Part shown: positions 1 to 6,306 of the stretch, in pieces | Layout of the letters: each line of letters opens with the position of its first letter | How positions within the stretch are numbered: the stretch's first letter is position 1 | From: Clostridia bacterium | GTDB taxonomy: Bacteria > Bacillota_A > Clostridia > Oscillospirales > Acutalibacteraceae | Direction: 5' to 3' | DNA: 10,403 bases | Assembly: GCA_017445685.1 (NCBI GenBank) | Contig: JAFSTS010000088.1 | Span: 1-10,403, forward strand | Translations under genes and position numbers: made by a program | Notes under the pieces: generated by a model | The model's database searches: none | What the model was told of the DNA's origin: nothing | What the model saw: only the letters and a program-made list of their open reading frames with translations

Positions 1-1383
1 GCTATAAAGGAATATTTTCCGTCGGATTTTGTCACAAGATCTTCAAATCATGTCAGCGTCAAGCTGACAGACCCCAAAATGCTCGAACAGTTCGAGACGG
101 GAAAAAGAAAAGCTATCGAGGAGTCGAGAACTCTCGCAAGGCTTGACGACATTGAAAATGTCACAGATGTTTACGATTGCTTTGAAGAAAACAACACGGC
201 GTATATCGTAATGGAGTATCTCGAGGGTATCACGCTTAAAGATCTGCTCAAGCAAAAGGGAAAGCTGACTTACGAGCAGGCAGTCAATCTGATTTTCCCT
301 GTCATCAATTCCCTTGAAAAAGTACACCGTCAGAATCTTATACACAGGGATATTTCGCCTGACAACATTTTTCTTTGCAGCGACGGAAAAATCAAGATAC
401 TTGATTTCGGCTCGGCAAGATATGCGCTCAATCACCAGGAAAAAACTTACACTATCGTTTTAAAACACGGATATGCTCCTGTAGAGCAGTATTCTGCCCG
501 TTCGGCTCAGGGGCCTTGGACTGATGTTTATGCCGTTGCGGCCACCTTCTACCGAATGATAACCGGTGTAAAACCCCTCAATTCTTTCGAAAGAGTCAAC
601 AACGACACCATGAAATCTCCCAAAGAGCTTGGAGTTCAACTTCCTGATTATGTTGACGACGCAATAATGAAAGCTCTGTGCGTAGACAGCAAGTTCAGAA
701 CGCAGGATATGACTGAATTTAAACGCGATCTTTCGGGAGCAGTTCAGAGGCAGAACAGATACAAGGACGAACTGTATAAAGACAGGCCTATCCGTCAGTA
801 CACCCCAAATCCGTCGGAAAACGACGAAAAAAGCAAGGCAGGGCTGATCGTTGCAATTGCTGCAATTTTAATATCGGTTATTGTAATCGCGGCGGTGCTG
901 ATCTTTGCAAAAAAAGGCTCAGACGAAACTGAGGTCACAACTTCTTCTCAGGCAACGACGCTTGAAGAAAAAACTGTTGCTACAACTGCTCCTCCGACAA
1001 CGGCAGAACCCGAGACGACGACCGAGCCTGAAACTACGGCTGCGCCCGATCCCTCGATGAAGCTTGTTGTAAACGGCGAGGAAGCCGACAGGATAACGGT
1101 CGCATACATTGAAACGCTGTCTCTCGTTCTTGAAAATATTCCTGAGGACGCAGGAGATATCAAGGTTGAGATAGAAGACGAAGAAATCGTCAGCGTGAAT
1201 GTCGTAGGAAATCTTTTAAGCAGATTTATCCCGATGACCGAGTTTTCGGTAACATTCACCGGAAAGTCAAAGGGCAGTACCACTGCAACATTTTATCTTG
1301 AAAACTACCCCGAAGTTTCACTGAGTGTGCCTGTTGATGTAATTTTGACGATCGTACCGGAAAGGACGACTCAAGAAGAATAA
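1..1383 (+). CDS. Membrane-anchored Ser/Thr protein kinase with extracytoplasmic C-terminal domain (5' partial)
   Basis: This is a Hanks-type protein kinase that phosphorylates Ser/Thr in the cytoplasm. The reading frame is open from base 1, so the true start and the glycine-rich loop lie outside the window; the first Met at base 79 is internal. Counting from base 1 (460 residues visible), AIKEYFP carries the ATP-binding Lys3, a probable helix-C Glu is at 41, the hinge is VMEYLEG (70-76), the catalytic loop is HRDISPDN (Asp117, Asn122), the Mg-binding DFG is 135-137, GYAPVEQY (157-164) stands in for the usual APE, and WTDVYA has the structural Asp175. All key catalytic residues in view are intact. 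A single membrane segment (about 281-303) follows, then a Thr/Glu/Pro-rich linker (about 308-348) and a beta-rich tail of about 110 residues resembling a bacterial Ig-like fold. No PASTA repeats are visible, so it differs from PrkC/StkP. The ligand and substrates are unknown. A terminator follows directly. Confidence 0.93.
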   Translation, partial: AIKEYFPSDFVTRSSNHVSVKLTDPKMLEQFETGKRKAIEESRTLARLDDIENVTDVYDCFEENNTAYIVMEYLEGITLKDLLKQKGKLTYEQAVNLIFPVINSLEKVHRQNLIHRDISPDNIFLCSDGKIKILDFGSARYALNHQEKTYTIVLKHGYAPVEQYSARSAQGPWTDVYAVAATFYRMITGVKPLNSFERVNNDTMKSPKELGVQLPDYVDDAIMKALCVDSKFRTQDMTEFKRDLSGAVQRQNRYKDELYKDRPIRQYTPNPSENDEKSKAGLIVAIAAILISVIVIAAVLIFAKKGSDETEVTTSSQATTLEEKTVATTAPPTTAEPETTTEPETTAAPDPSMKLVVNGEEADRITVAYIETLSLVLENIPEDAGDIKVEIEDEEIVSVNVVGNLLSRFIPMTEFSVTFTGKSKGSTTATFYLENYPEVSLSVPVDVILTIVPERTTQEE

Positions 1384-1390
1384 TTTTTCA

Positions 1391-1424
1391 CCCCGTCAAT
1401 ATTTATTGTATTGGCGGGGTTTTT
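1391..1424 (+). terminator. Intrinsic terminator after the kinase gene
   Basis: A 10-bp stem (1391-1400 with 1410-1419) has nine Watson-Crick pairs and one T-G wobble, a 9-nt AT-rich loop and a run of five T (1420-1424). It begins 8 nt after the kinase stop codon. It probably ends the kinase transcript. Because the next gene starts only about 25 nt later with no clear promoter, some read-through may be needed to express that gene. Confidence 0.85.
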
Positions 1425-1449
1425 CCTGCCGGCAGGGCAGGTGATTATT

Positions 1450-2079
1450 TTGAAAAAAAGACTTTTTGTTCTTTTTTGTTTCGCAGCGATTTTTGCCGCG
1501 CTGTATTTTTCTTACGCATTTTTGGCGTTCAACAAATATTCCGAAAAGGAAACGACAATCGACATTCCCGAAAATCTGAAATATTTTTTCAGCGAATATG
1601 ATCTGAACAGTTTCGAAAAAGTCGACGAGATCGAAATGCCTTACACTCTCGGTACGGGAGAAAAAATACAAAGTGTTCGAGAATATTTTCAAAACGAAAA
1701 AACAGACGAAAGACTTATCAGAATTTCAAACAAGGACAACGGAAAATTTCTCAAAGGATATTATCTTTCTTCCTATTGCGGATGTGTTTACTACGACGAC
1801 AAAACAATGAAGCTCTTTGGTAAAAATACGGACAAAATCTACTTTTTCAAAAACTCAAAGCTGAAATACATAAGTAAAACAAAAATTTGCAAAAGACTTT
1901 ATTCAAGCGTGTATGTCATCACTTATTTTGACGAAAACGCCAAGAGGATCGCTCTTGAGACCCAGACTGCTTACCTTAACGGAAATGTAAGGGCAGTACG
2001 CTTTCTCTACAACAGACACTACACCGAAAACTTTCTTCCCCAAAGCCGCAGAAGATTTGAAAAATCCCTGTATTCATAA
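1450..2079 (+). CDS. Unrecognised protein with N-terminal membrane anchor
   Basis: I do not recognise a family for this 209-residue protein. I place the start at TTG 1450 because AGGTGAT (1439-1445) is a good Shine-Dalgarno sequence 4 nt before it; the resulting N-terminus, MKKRLFVLFCFAAIF, is a positively charged end followed by a hydrophobic stretch (about residues 5-27). GTG 1441 overlaps that Shine-Dalgarno sequence, and TTG 1411 lies inside the preceding terminator, so both are less likely. No lipobox is evident, so it is probably a signal anchor or uncleaved signal peptide with about 180 residues outside the membrane. That part is rich in Lys, Tyr and Phe, contains a YCGCVYYDD segment, and ends with a basic tail (QSRRRFEKSLYS). 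It lies between a kinase gene and glmS. No promoter is visible just upstream. A role linked to the kinase is possible but unsupported. Confidence 0.7.
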   Translation: MKKRLFVLFCFAAIFAALYFSYAFLAFNKYSEKETTIDIPENLKYFFSEYDLNSFEKVDEIEMPYTLGTGEKIQSVREYFQNEKTDERLIRISNKDNGKFLKGYYLSSYCGCVYYDDKTMKLFGKNTDKIYFFKNSKLKYISKTKICKRLYSSVYVITYFDENAKRIALETQTAYLNGNVRAVRFLYNRHYTENFLPQSRRRFEKSLYS

Positions 2080-2103
2080 AGCTGTTTTCGAAAGCTTTTG
2101 CCG

Positions 2104-2132
2104 TTGACAATAACGCTTGTAACTGATATAAT
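2104..2132 (+). promoter_or_regulatory. Consensus sigma-A promoter of glmS
   Basis: A perfect -35 box TTGACA (2104-2109) and a perfect -10 box TATAAT (2127-2132) are separated by 17 nt. A TG one base before the -10 box (2124-2125) makes it an extended -10 promoter. Transcription should start near 2139, giving a leader of about 30 nt before the glmS ATG at 2168. A GAGGT ribosome binding site (2157-2161) lies in that leader. Confidence 0.9.
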
Positions 2133-2167
2133 AAGTTAATGACAAAATTAAAACATGAGGTAAAATT

Positions 2168-3991
2168 ATGTGTGGAATAGTAGGATATATCGGATATAAT
2201 CAGGCGACGCCCATTCTTCTTAACGGTTTGAGCAGGCTTGAATACAGAGGCTACGATTCGGCAGGTGTTGCGGTTTTCGGAAAAGACGGCATCGTCAAAG
2301 CCAGAAGCGAGGGTAAGCTTGTCAACCTCAAAAAGAAGACCGAAAGCGTCGATGTTTCGGGAACTGTCGGTATCGGACATACCCGCTGGGCGACACATGG
2401 CGAACCGAATGAGACTAACTGCCATCCCCATACGAGCATGGGAGGAAAATTTGTCGTTGTCCACAACGGGATCATTGAAAACTATGATGTGATCAAAAAG
2501 CAGCTCATTGAAAACGGAATAGTATTTTCCTCCGAAACCGATACTGAGGTTGTTCCCCAACTGCTTGAATACTACTATGACGGCGATCTTTTGGAAGCCG
2601 TAAGAAAAGTCACCAACGAGCTGACAGGCTCTTATGCTCTGGGTATTCTCTGTGAAGATTTCCCTGACAGGATCGTTGCCGCAAGAAAATCCAGCCCTCT
2701 GATAGTTGCAAAGGGTGAAAAAGAGAACTTTATAGCTTCCGACATTTCCGCCATTCTTGACTACACAAAGACTTATACGACTCTTGAAGACGGCGATATA
2801 GTTGAGCTTAAGAACGATCAGGTCAGACTTTTTGACAAAGATCTCAACGAAAAAGAGATAAACTTTGTTGTAACCGACCTTGATCTTTCCGCTGTGATGA
2901 AGAACGGTTTTGACCACTTCATGCTCAAGGAGATCAACGAACAGCCGGAAAAAATAAAGGGTCTGTACGATGAATATGTATCAAACGGCAAGGTGAATCT
3001 GCCTGAGCTTGAAAAGCTGTCCGACTGCCTTGAAAACTGCGAAAAAATCTATGCTGTTGCGTGCGGCTCGGCTTACCATACATCAATTGCCGGCAAATAT
3101 GTCATAGAACAGTTCAGCCGTATCGGCGTTGAAATAGACATCGCTTCCGAGTTCAGATACAGGTCGCCCATCCTTAACGAGAAAACTCCTGTCATCATCA
3201 TCAGCCAGAGCGGCGAAACCGCCGACTCCATAGCCGCGCTGAGAATGGCAAAGCAGCACTCTGCGCCTGTCATCGGAATCGTCAATGTTGTCGGAAGCAC
3301 CATATACAGAGAAAGCGATTGTGTCCTTTACACAAAAGCCGGTCCCGAAATTGCTGTTGCAACGACCAAGGGCTATGCTACTCAGCTTATGATGTTCTAT
3401 TTCCTTGCGCTTTATCTTGCAGAGAAAAAAGGTACGCTTTCAAAAGAACAGATAGCGTCTTACTGCGCTGAGCTTGAAACGCTTCCCGGCAAGGCGGAAA
3501 GGCTGATCAAAAACACCGAAACGATCCAAAAATATTCCGAACAATACAAGTCCTCAAAAAACTTTTTCTTCATCGGCAGAAATACTGACTATGCCGCCGC
3601 AATGGAGGCTTCCCTGAAAGTCAAGGAGATAAGCTATATCAGCTCCGACGCATACGCTTCGGGAGAGCTCAAGCACGGCACTATCGCTCTTATTGACAAA
3701 GGTACGCCGGTAATTTCCTTCTGCGCGAACAAGAGGCTTTTTGAAAAAGCCTGGTCAAATGCAGAGGAAGTTGTTGCAAGGGGCGCTGATGTGATATGCG
3801 TCGTTTCCGAAAAAGATGAAGGGAAGATTCGCTCAGGCTACGGGAAGATCGTGCTTGAAGATATCTGCGACGAATTTTCCACAATGCTTGAAGTCATCGC
3901 CATGCAGATTTTTGCCTACTATATTGCCAAGGGCAACGGCTGCGACATTGACAAACCGAAAAACCTTGCAAAATCGGTAACTGTTGAGTAA
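2168..3991 (+). CDS. glmS: Glutamine--fructose-6-phosphate aminotransferase (isomerizing)
   Basis: GlmS converts fructose-6-phosphate and glutamine to glucosamine-6-phosphate and glutamate, the first committed step to UDP-GlcNAc for peptidoglycan. The protein has 607 residues, the normal length (E. coli has 609). It begins MCGIVGYIG, so the nucleophilic Cys2 is exposed once Met is removed. The N-terminal glutaminase domain shows HTRWATHGEP, VHNGIIENY and SETDTEV. Two SIS sugar-phosphate isomerase domains follow: ACGSAYHT (298 on) and SQSGET (346-351) in the first, and ASGELKHG with the catalytic His503 in the second. The conserved C-terminal KNLAKSVTVE carries the active-site Lys602. The start is set by GAGGT 6 nt upstream. 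It is transcribed alone from its own promoter. No clear terminator lies immediately after it, so read-through would enter the rimP leader and meet the hairpin at 4064-4094. Confidence 0.98.
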   Translation: MCGIVGYIGYNQATPILLNGLSRLEYRGYDSAGVAVFGKDGIVKARSEGKLVNLKKKTESVDVSGTVGIGHTRWATHGEPNETNCHPHTSMGGKFVVVHNGIIENYDVIKKQLIENGIVFSSETDTEVVPQLLEYYYDGDLLEAVRKVTNELTGSYALGILCEDFPDRIVAARKSSPLIVAKGEKENFIASDISAILDYTKTYTTLEDGDIVELKNDQVRLFDKDLNEKEINFVVTDLDLSAVMKNGFDHFMLKEINEQPEKIKGLYDEYVSNGKVNLPELEKLSDCLENCEKIYAVACGSAYHTSIAGKYVIEQFSRIGVEIDIASEFRYRSPILNEKTPVIIISQSGETADSIAALRMAKQHSAPVIGIVNVVGSTIYRESDCVLYTKAGPEIAVATTKGYATQLMMFYFLALYLAEKKGTLSKEQIASYCAELETLPGKAERLIKNTETIQKYSEQYKSSKNFFFIGRNTDYAAAMEASLKVKEISYISSDAYASGELKHGTIALIDKGTPVISFCANKRLFEKAWSNAEEVVARGADVICVVSEKDEGKIRSGYGKIVLEDICDEFSTMLEVIAMQIFAYYIAKGNGCDIDKPKNLAKSVTVE

Positions 3992-4010
3992 AAAAATATT
4001 AAAAAAAGGG

Positions 4011-4039
4011 TTGATATTTTCAAAAAACCGTGGTATAAT
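4011..4039 (+). promoter_or_regulatory. Sigma-A promoter of the rimP-nusA-infB operon
   Basis: The -35 box is TTGATA (4011-4016), the spacer is 17 nt, and the -10 box is a perfect TATAAT (4034-4039) with an extended TG at 4031-4032. The predicted start site near 4046 gives a leader of about 90 nt before rimP. The -10 box sits inside a 13-nt palindrome, TGGTATAATACCA (4031-4043). Confidence 0.85.
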
Positions 4040-4063
4040 ACCATTTGTTAGATTAAGCTATTG

Positions 4064-4100
4064 ACAAAAGAGTGGGTTTTGCCCGCTCTTTTGTGTTGTT
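4064..4100 (+). terminator. Leader hairpin with terminator shape before rimP (candidate attenuator)
   Basis: A 13-bp stem (4064-4076 with 4082-4094) contains one T-G wobble and closes a 5-nt loop. The core GAGTGGG/CCCGCTC is followed by TTTTGTGTTGTT (4089-4100), an interrupted U-tract typical of weak terminators. It lies downstream of the operon promoter, inside the rimP leader, and 73 nt after the glmS stop. It can therefore end glmS read-through and attenuate the operon itself. In B. subtilis I recall that NusA autoregulates this operon by NusA-dependent termination in the leader; applying that here is inference. Confidence 0.7.
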
Positions 4101-4135
4101 AGCGCAACCGAAAAAGATGAACTGGAGGTGTGAAT

Positions 4136-4618
4136 ATGGCTTCGGATTCAAAGGGCGGCACAGTCGGCATAGTGTGGAATATTGCCGAGCCGATAGCGGA
4201 AAAACTCGGCTTAACGCTTTGGGATATCAGATTTGTCAAGGAGGGCGCGTCGTGGTATCTTCGCGTTTTTATCGACAAAGAAGGCGGCGTTTCGATCGAC
4301 GACTGCGTTGATATGTCCCATGCTTTGAACGATCCGCTTGATGAAGCTGACCCGATCGCGCAAAGCTATTGCCTTGAAGTCAGCTCGCCCGGAATTGAAA
4401 GGGAACTCAAAAGAGATTTTCATTTCGAAAAAATGACGGGCAGAAAAATCAATATCCGTCTTATCAGACCGGATGAAAACAAGCAAAAAGAATTTAACCA
4501 CGCTCTTTTGCAGGGCTACGGGAACGGCGAAATAAGCGTGCTTCTCGAAGACGGCAGCGAAAGAAAATTTGACAAAAAAACTGTCGCGTGGGTCAAGTTA
4601 GATGATTTTGAAGACTAA
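4136..4618 (+). CDS. rimP: Ribosome maturation factor RimP
   Basis: RimP assists assembly of the 30S ribosomal subunit in the cytoplasm. The protein has 160 residues, normal for the family. Recognisable segments are LTLWDIRFVKEG and WYLRVFIDKEGGVSIDDCVDMS, followed by YCLEVSSPGIERELK, the family's most conserved stretch, at the end of the N-terminal domain. The C-terminal Sm-like barrel covers roughly residues 90-160 (TGRKINIRL, ISVLLEDGS). The start is ATG 4136, 5 nt after a strong GGAGGTG (4124-4130); GTG 4130 is in frame but overlaps that site. It is the first gene of the operon, and nusA follows after 20 nt. The rimP-nusA pairing is nearly universal in bacteria and supports the call. Confidence 0.96.
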   Translation: MASDSKGGTVGIVWNIAEPIAEKLGLTLWDIRFVKEGASWYLRVFIDKEGGVSIDDCVDMSHALNDPLDEADPIAQSYCLEVSSPGIERELKRDFHFEKMTGRKINIRLIRPDENKQKEFNHALLQGYGNGEISVLLEDGSERKFDKKTVAWVKLDDFED

Positions 4619-4638
4619 AGAAAGGATAGATCAAAAAA

Positions 4639-5709
4639 ATGAACAGTGAATTTTTTGAAGCAGTGAAGCTTCTTGAAAAGGAAAAAGGAGTTCCGGCAAA
4701 TCTTCTCTGCGAGAGGATCCAGCAGGCGCTTATCGTAGCTCTCAGAAACGATTACAACAAAAAGGAAGTCGTTTTCTGCGAGATCGATCCGCAGACCGAG
4801 ACCATGAGAGTCTGGCTGAGAAAGAATGTTGTCGAAGCAGTCGAAGATCCCGACACGGAAATCACAGTTGATGAAGCCAGAAGATACCAGTCAAATGTGA
4901 TCGCAGGCGACATAATTGAAATTGAAATGCAGTCCAAGGAGTTCAGCCGTGTTGCCGCCCAGACTGCAAAGCATGTTATCCGTCAGGGGATCAGGGAAGC
5001 TGAAAGAGGACAGATCATGGAAGAGTTCCAGAAGCGTTATCAGGAGCTTGTTACCGCAAAGGTCTACAGTGTCGACCCCGAAACGGGCAACGCAATTGTT
5101 GAGATCGGAAAATCCGAGGCGCTTCTTCCCAAGGGTGAACAGGTTCCCGGAGAAGTTCTAAAAGAAGGCGAGCTTACAAAGGTTTTCATCGTTGATGTCC
5201 GTGTAAGCGAAAGAGGCGGCCCGAAGGTAATGATCTCAAGGACACATCCCGGTCTTGTCAGAAGACTTTTTGAAGCGGAAGTTCCCGAAATCTATGACGG
5301 TATCGTTGAGATCAAGTCTGTTTCCAGAGAGGCAGGCTCAAGAACAAAGATCGCCGTTTACAGCGCCGACGAAAATGTTGATCCCGTCGGAGCCTGTATA
5401 GGACCGAGAGGCACGCGTGTGGAAAGAATTGTCGATTCCCTCAACGGAGAAAAAATCGACATCATCAAATACAGCGACGACCCGAAGGAATTTATCAGCG
5501 CTGCTCTTGCTCCGTCGGAAGTTATCGGAGTTGATATCGACGATGAGAGCGTAAAGAGCTGTCATGTTATCGTGCCCGATTCACAGCTTTCTCTTGCAAT
5601 CGGCAACAAGGGTCAGAACGCAAGACTTGCCGCAAAGCTTACAGGATGGAAAATTGATATCCGCGCAGAAAGCGGCGTAGGCAGAGAGGAAAACGAAACA
5701 GAAGAATAA
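4639..5709 (+). CDS. nusA: Transcription termination/antitermination factor NusA
   Basis: NusA binds RNA polymerase and nascent RNA, promotes pausing, and stimulates weak intrinsic terminators. The protein has 356 residues, the short Gram-positive form without the C-terminal acidic repeats of E. coli. The domain order is an N-terminal polymerase-binding domain (1 to about 130), an S1 domain (about 136-200, VTAKVYSVDPETGNAIVEIG), KH1 with GACIGPRGTRV (251-261) and KH2 with AIGNKGQNARLAAKLTG (320 on). It ends in a short Glu-rich tail. Both KH GxxG signatures (IGPRG and IGNKG) are intact. The ribosome binding site AAAGGA (4621-4626) is 12 nt from the ATG, longer than for its neighbours, so translation may depend partly on rimP. 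Its product is the natural candidate regulator of the leader hairpin upstream. Confidence 0.97.
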   Translation: MNSEFFEAVKLLEKEKGVPANLLCERIQQALIVALRNDYNKKEVVFCEIDPQTETMRVWLRKNVVEAVEDPDTEITVDEARRYQSNVIAGDIIEIEMQSKEFSRVAAQTAKHVIRQGIREAERGQIMEEFQKRYQELVTAKVYSVDPETGNAIVEIGKSEALLPKGEQVPGEVLKEGELTKVFIVDVRVSERGGPKVMISRTHPGLVRRLFEAEVPEIYDGIVEIKSVSREAGSRTKIAVYSADENVDPVGACIGPRGTRVERIVDSLNGEKIDIIKYSDDPKEFISAALAPSEVIGVDIDDESVKSCHVIVPDSQLSLAIGNKGQNARLAAKLTGWKIDIRAESGVGREENETEE

Positions 5710-5728
5710 TTGTTCGGAGTGATAGACT

Positions 5729-5998
5729 ATGGCTGCAAAAAAAATACCGATGAGAAAATGTCTCGGCTGCAACGAAATGAAGGAAAAAAGATCGCTCATA
5801 AGAGTCGTCAGAGATCCTCAGGGCGAGATATCGCTTGATTTGACGGGTAAAAAGTCGGGCAAAGGCGCGTACATCTGCCGAAGCGTCGAGTGTTACAAGT
5901 CAGCCGTAAAGTCAAAGCGTTTTGAAAAAGCTTTTTCCTGCGCAATACCGAAAGAAGTATATGAAAAAATGCAGGAGGAGCTTGAAAGAAGTGAATGA
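5729..5998 (+). CDS. rnpM: RNase P modulator RnpM (YlxR family)
   Basis: This small basic RNA-binding protein (89 residues) is encoded between nusA and infB in most Firmicutes. In B. subtilis the YlxR protein has been renamed RnpM because it binds the RNase P RNA and modulates tRNA processing. The signature is visible: MRKCLGC near the start (Cys11 and Cys14), then SLIRVVRDPQGEISLDLTGKKSGKGAYIC, where GKGAYIC stands for the usual GRGAYVC, and a second Cys pair (YICRSVEC). A Lys-rich region follows. The start ATG 5729 is 9 nt after GGAG (5716-5719). The 3' end overlaps ylxQ by 8 nt, which suggests translational coupling. Confidence 0.95.
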   Translation: MAAKKIPMRKCLGCNEMKEKRSLIRVVRDPQGEISLDLTGKKSGKGAYICRSVECYKSAVKSKRFEKAFSCAIPKEVYEKMQEELERSE

Positions 5999-6287
5999 TA
6001 AATTTTTTGACACCATGGGTCTTTGCAGGCGTGCCGGCAGGCTTAGCTGGGGACGCGAAAGCTCAAAGGAGTCAATAAGGTTTCGCAAAGCAAAGCTGAT
6101 AATTGTTTCTTCCGACGCGTCCGAAAGGATAAAAAGAGAGTTTCAAAATCTCTCCGGGGAGTACGAGGTTGAAATAATCTTTTTGGAGGAGACGATGGAA
6201 AAAATCAAAAACAGTATCGGACTTTCAGCCGGAGTAGTAACTGTCAATGATGAAGGCTTTGCAAAGCTTATGAAGAAAAACCAATAA
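5991..6287 (+). CDS. ylxQ: L7Ae-family RNA-binding protein YlxQ
   Basis: This 98-residue protein belongs to the L7Ae/L30e/S12e/Gadd45 fold family, whose members bind kink-turn RNA. Family features are the N-terminal [15 protein letters not shown], which matches the usual LGLAxRAGKxxxG, then [19 protein letters not shown], and the C-terminal [21 protein letters not shown] choose GTG 5991 as the start because it restores the N-terminal helix of the family and matches its usual length of about 100. AGGAGG (5973-5978) lies 12 nt upstream, inside rnpM. The in-frame ATG at 5922 would add 23 residues translated from the middle of rnpM. The gene overlaps rnpM by 8 nt and is followed by infB after 19 nt. 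The exact cellular role of YlxQ is not settled. Confidence 0.92.
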   Translation: MNDKFFDTMGLCRRAGRLSWGRESSKESIRFRKAKLIIVSSDASERIKREFQNLSGEYEVEIIFLEETMEKIKNSIGLSAGVVTVNDEGFAKLMKKNQ

Positions 6288-6306
6288 TCAACGGGGAGGT
6301 AATGTA

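Noticed and set aside
2078..2098. Hairpin AAAGC/GCTTT after the 209-residue protein as a terminator
   Set aside because: The stem has only about five weak pairs and lacks a proper T-run, so it is not convincing.
2080..2167. glmS ribozyme/riboswitch upstream of glmS
   Set aside because: The gap is only 88 nt and holds a consensus promoter that leaves a leader of about 30 nt, too short for the ribozyme.
1976..2917. Long minus-strand open frame opposite glmS
   Set aside because: It lies over the conserved glmS and the end of the preceding gene, resembles no protein family I know, and is explained by codon bias of the + strand genes.
4061..4089. Second promoter using TTGACA at 4061-4066
   Set aside because: At 17 nt spacing the -10 position (4084-4089) reads CGCTCT, and the TTGACA lies in the arm of the leader hairpin.
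4072..4311. Small gene starting in the rimP leader
   Set aside because: It begins at a non-ATG codon inside the hairpin, has no ribosome binding site, and runs out of frame through rimP, which is clearly the coding frame.
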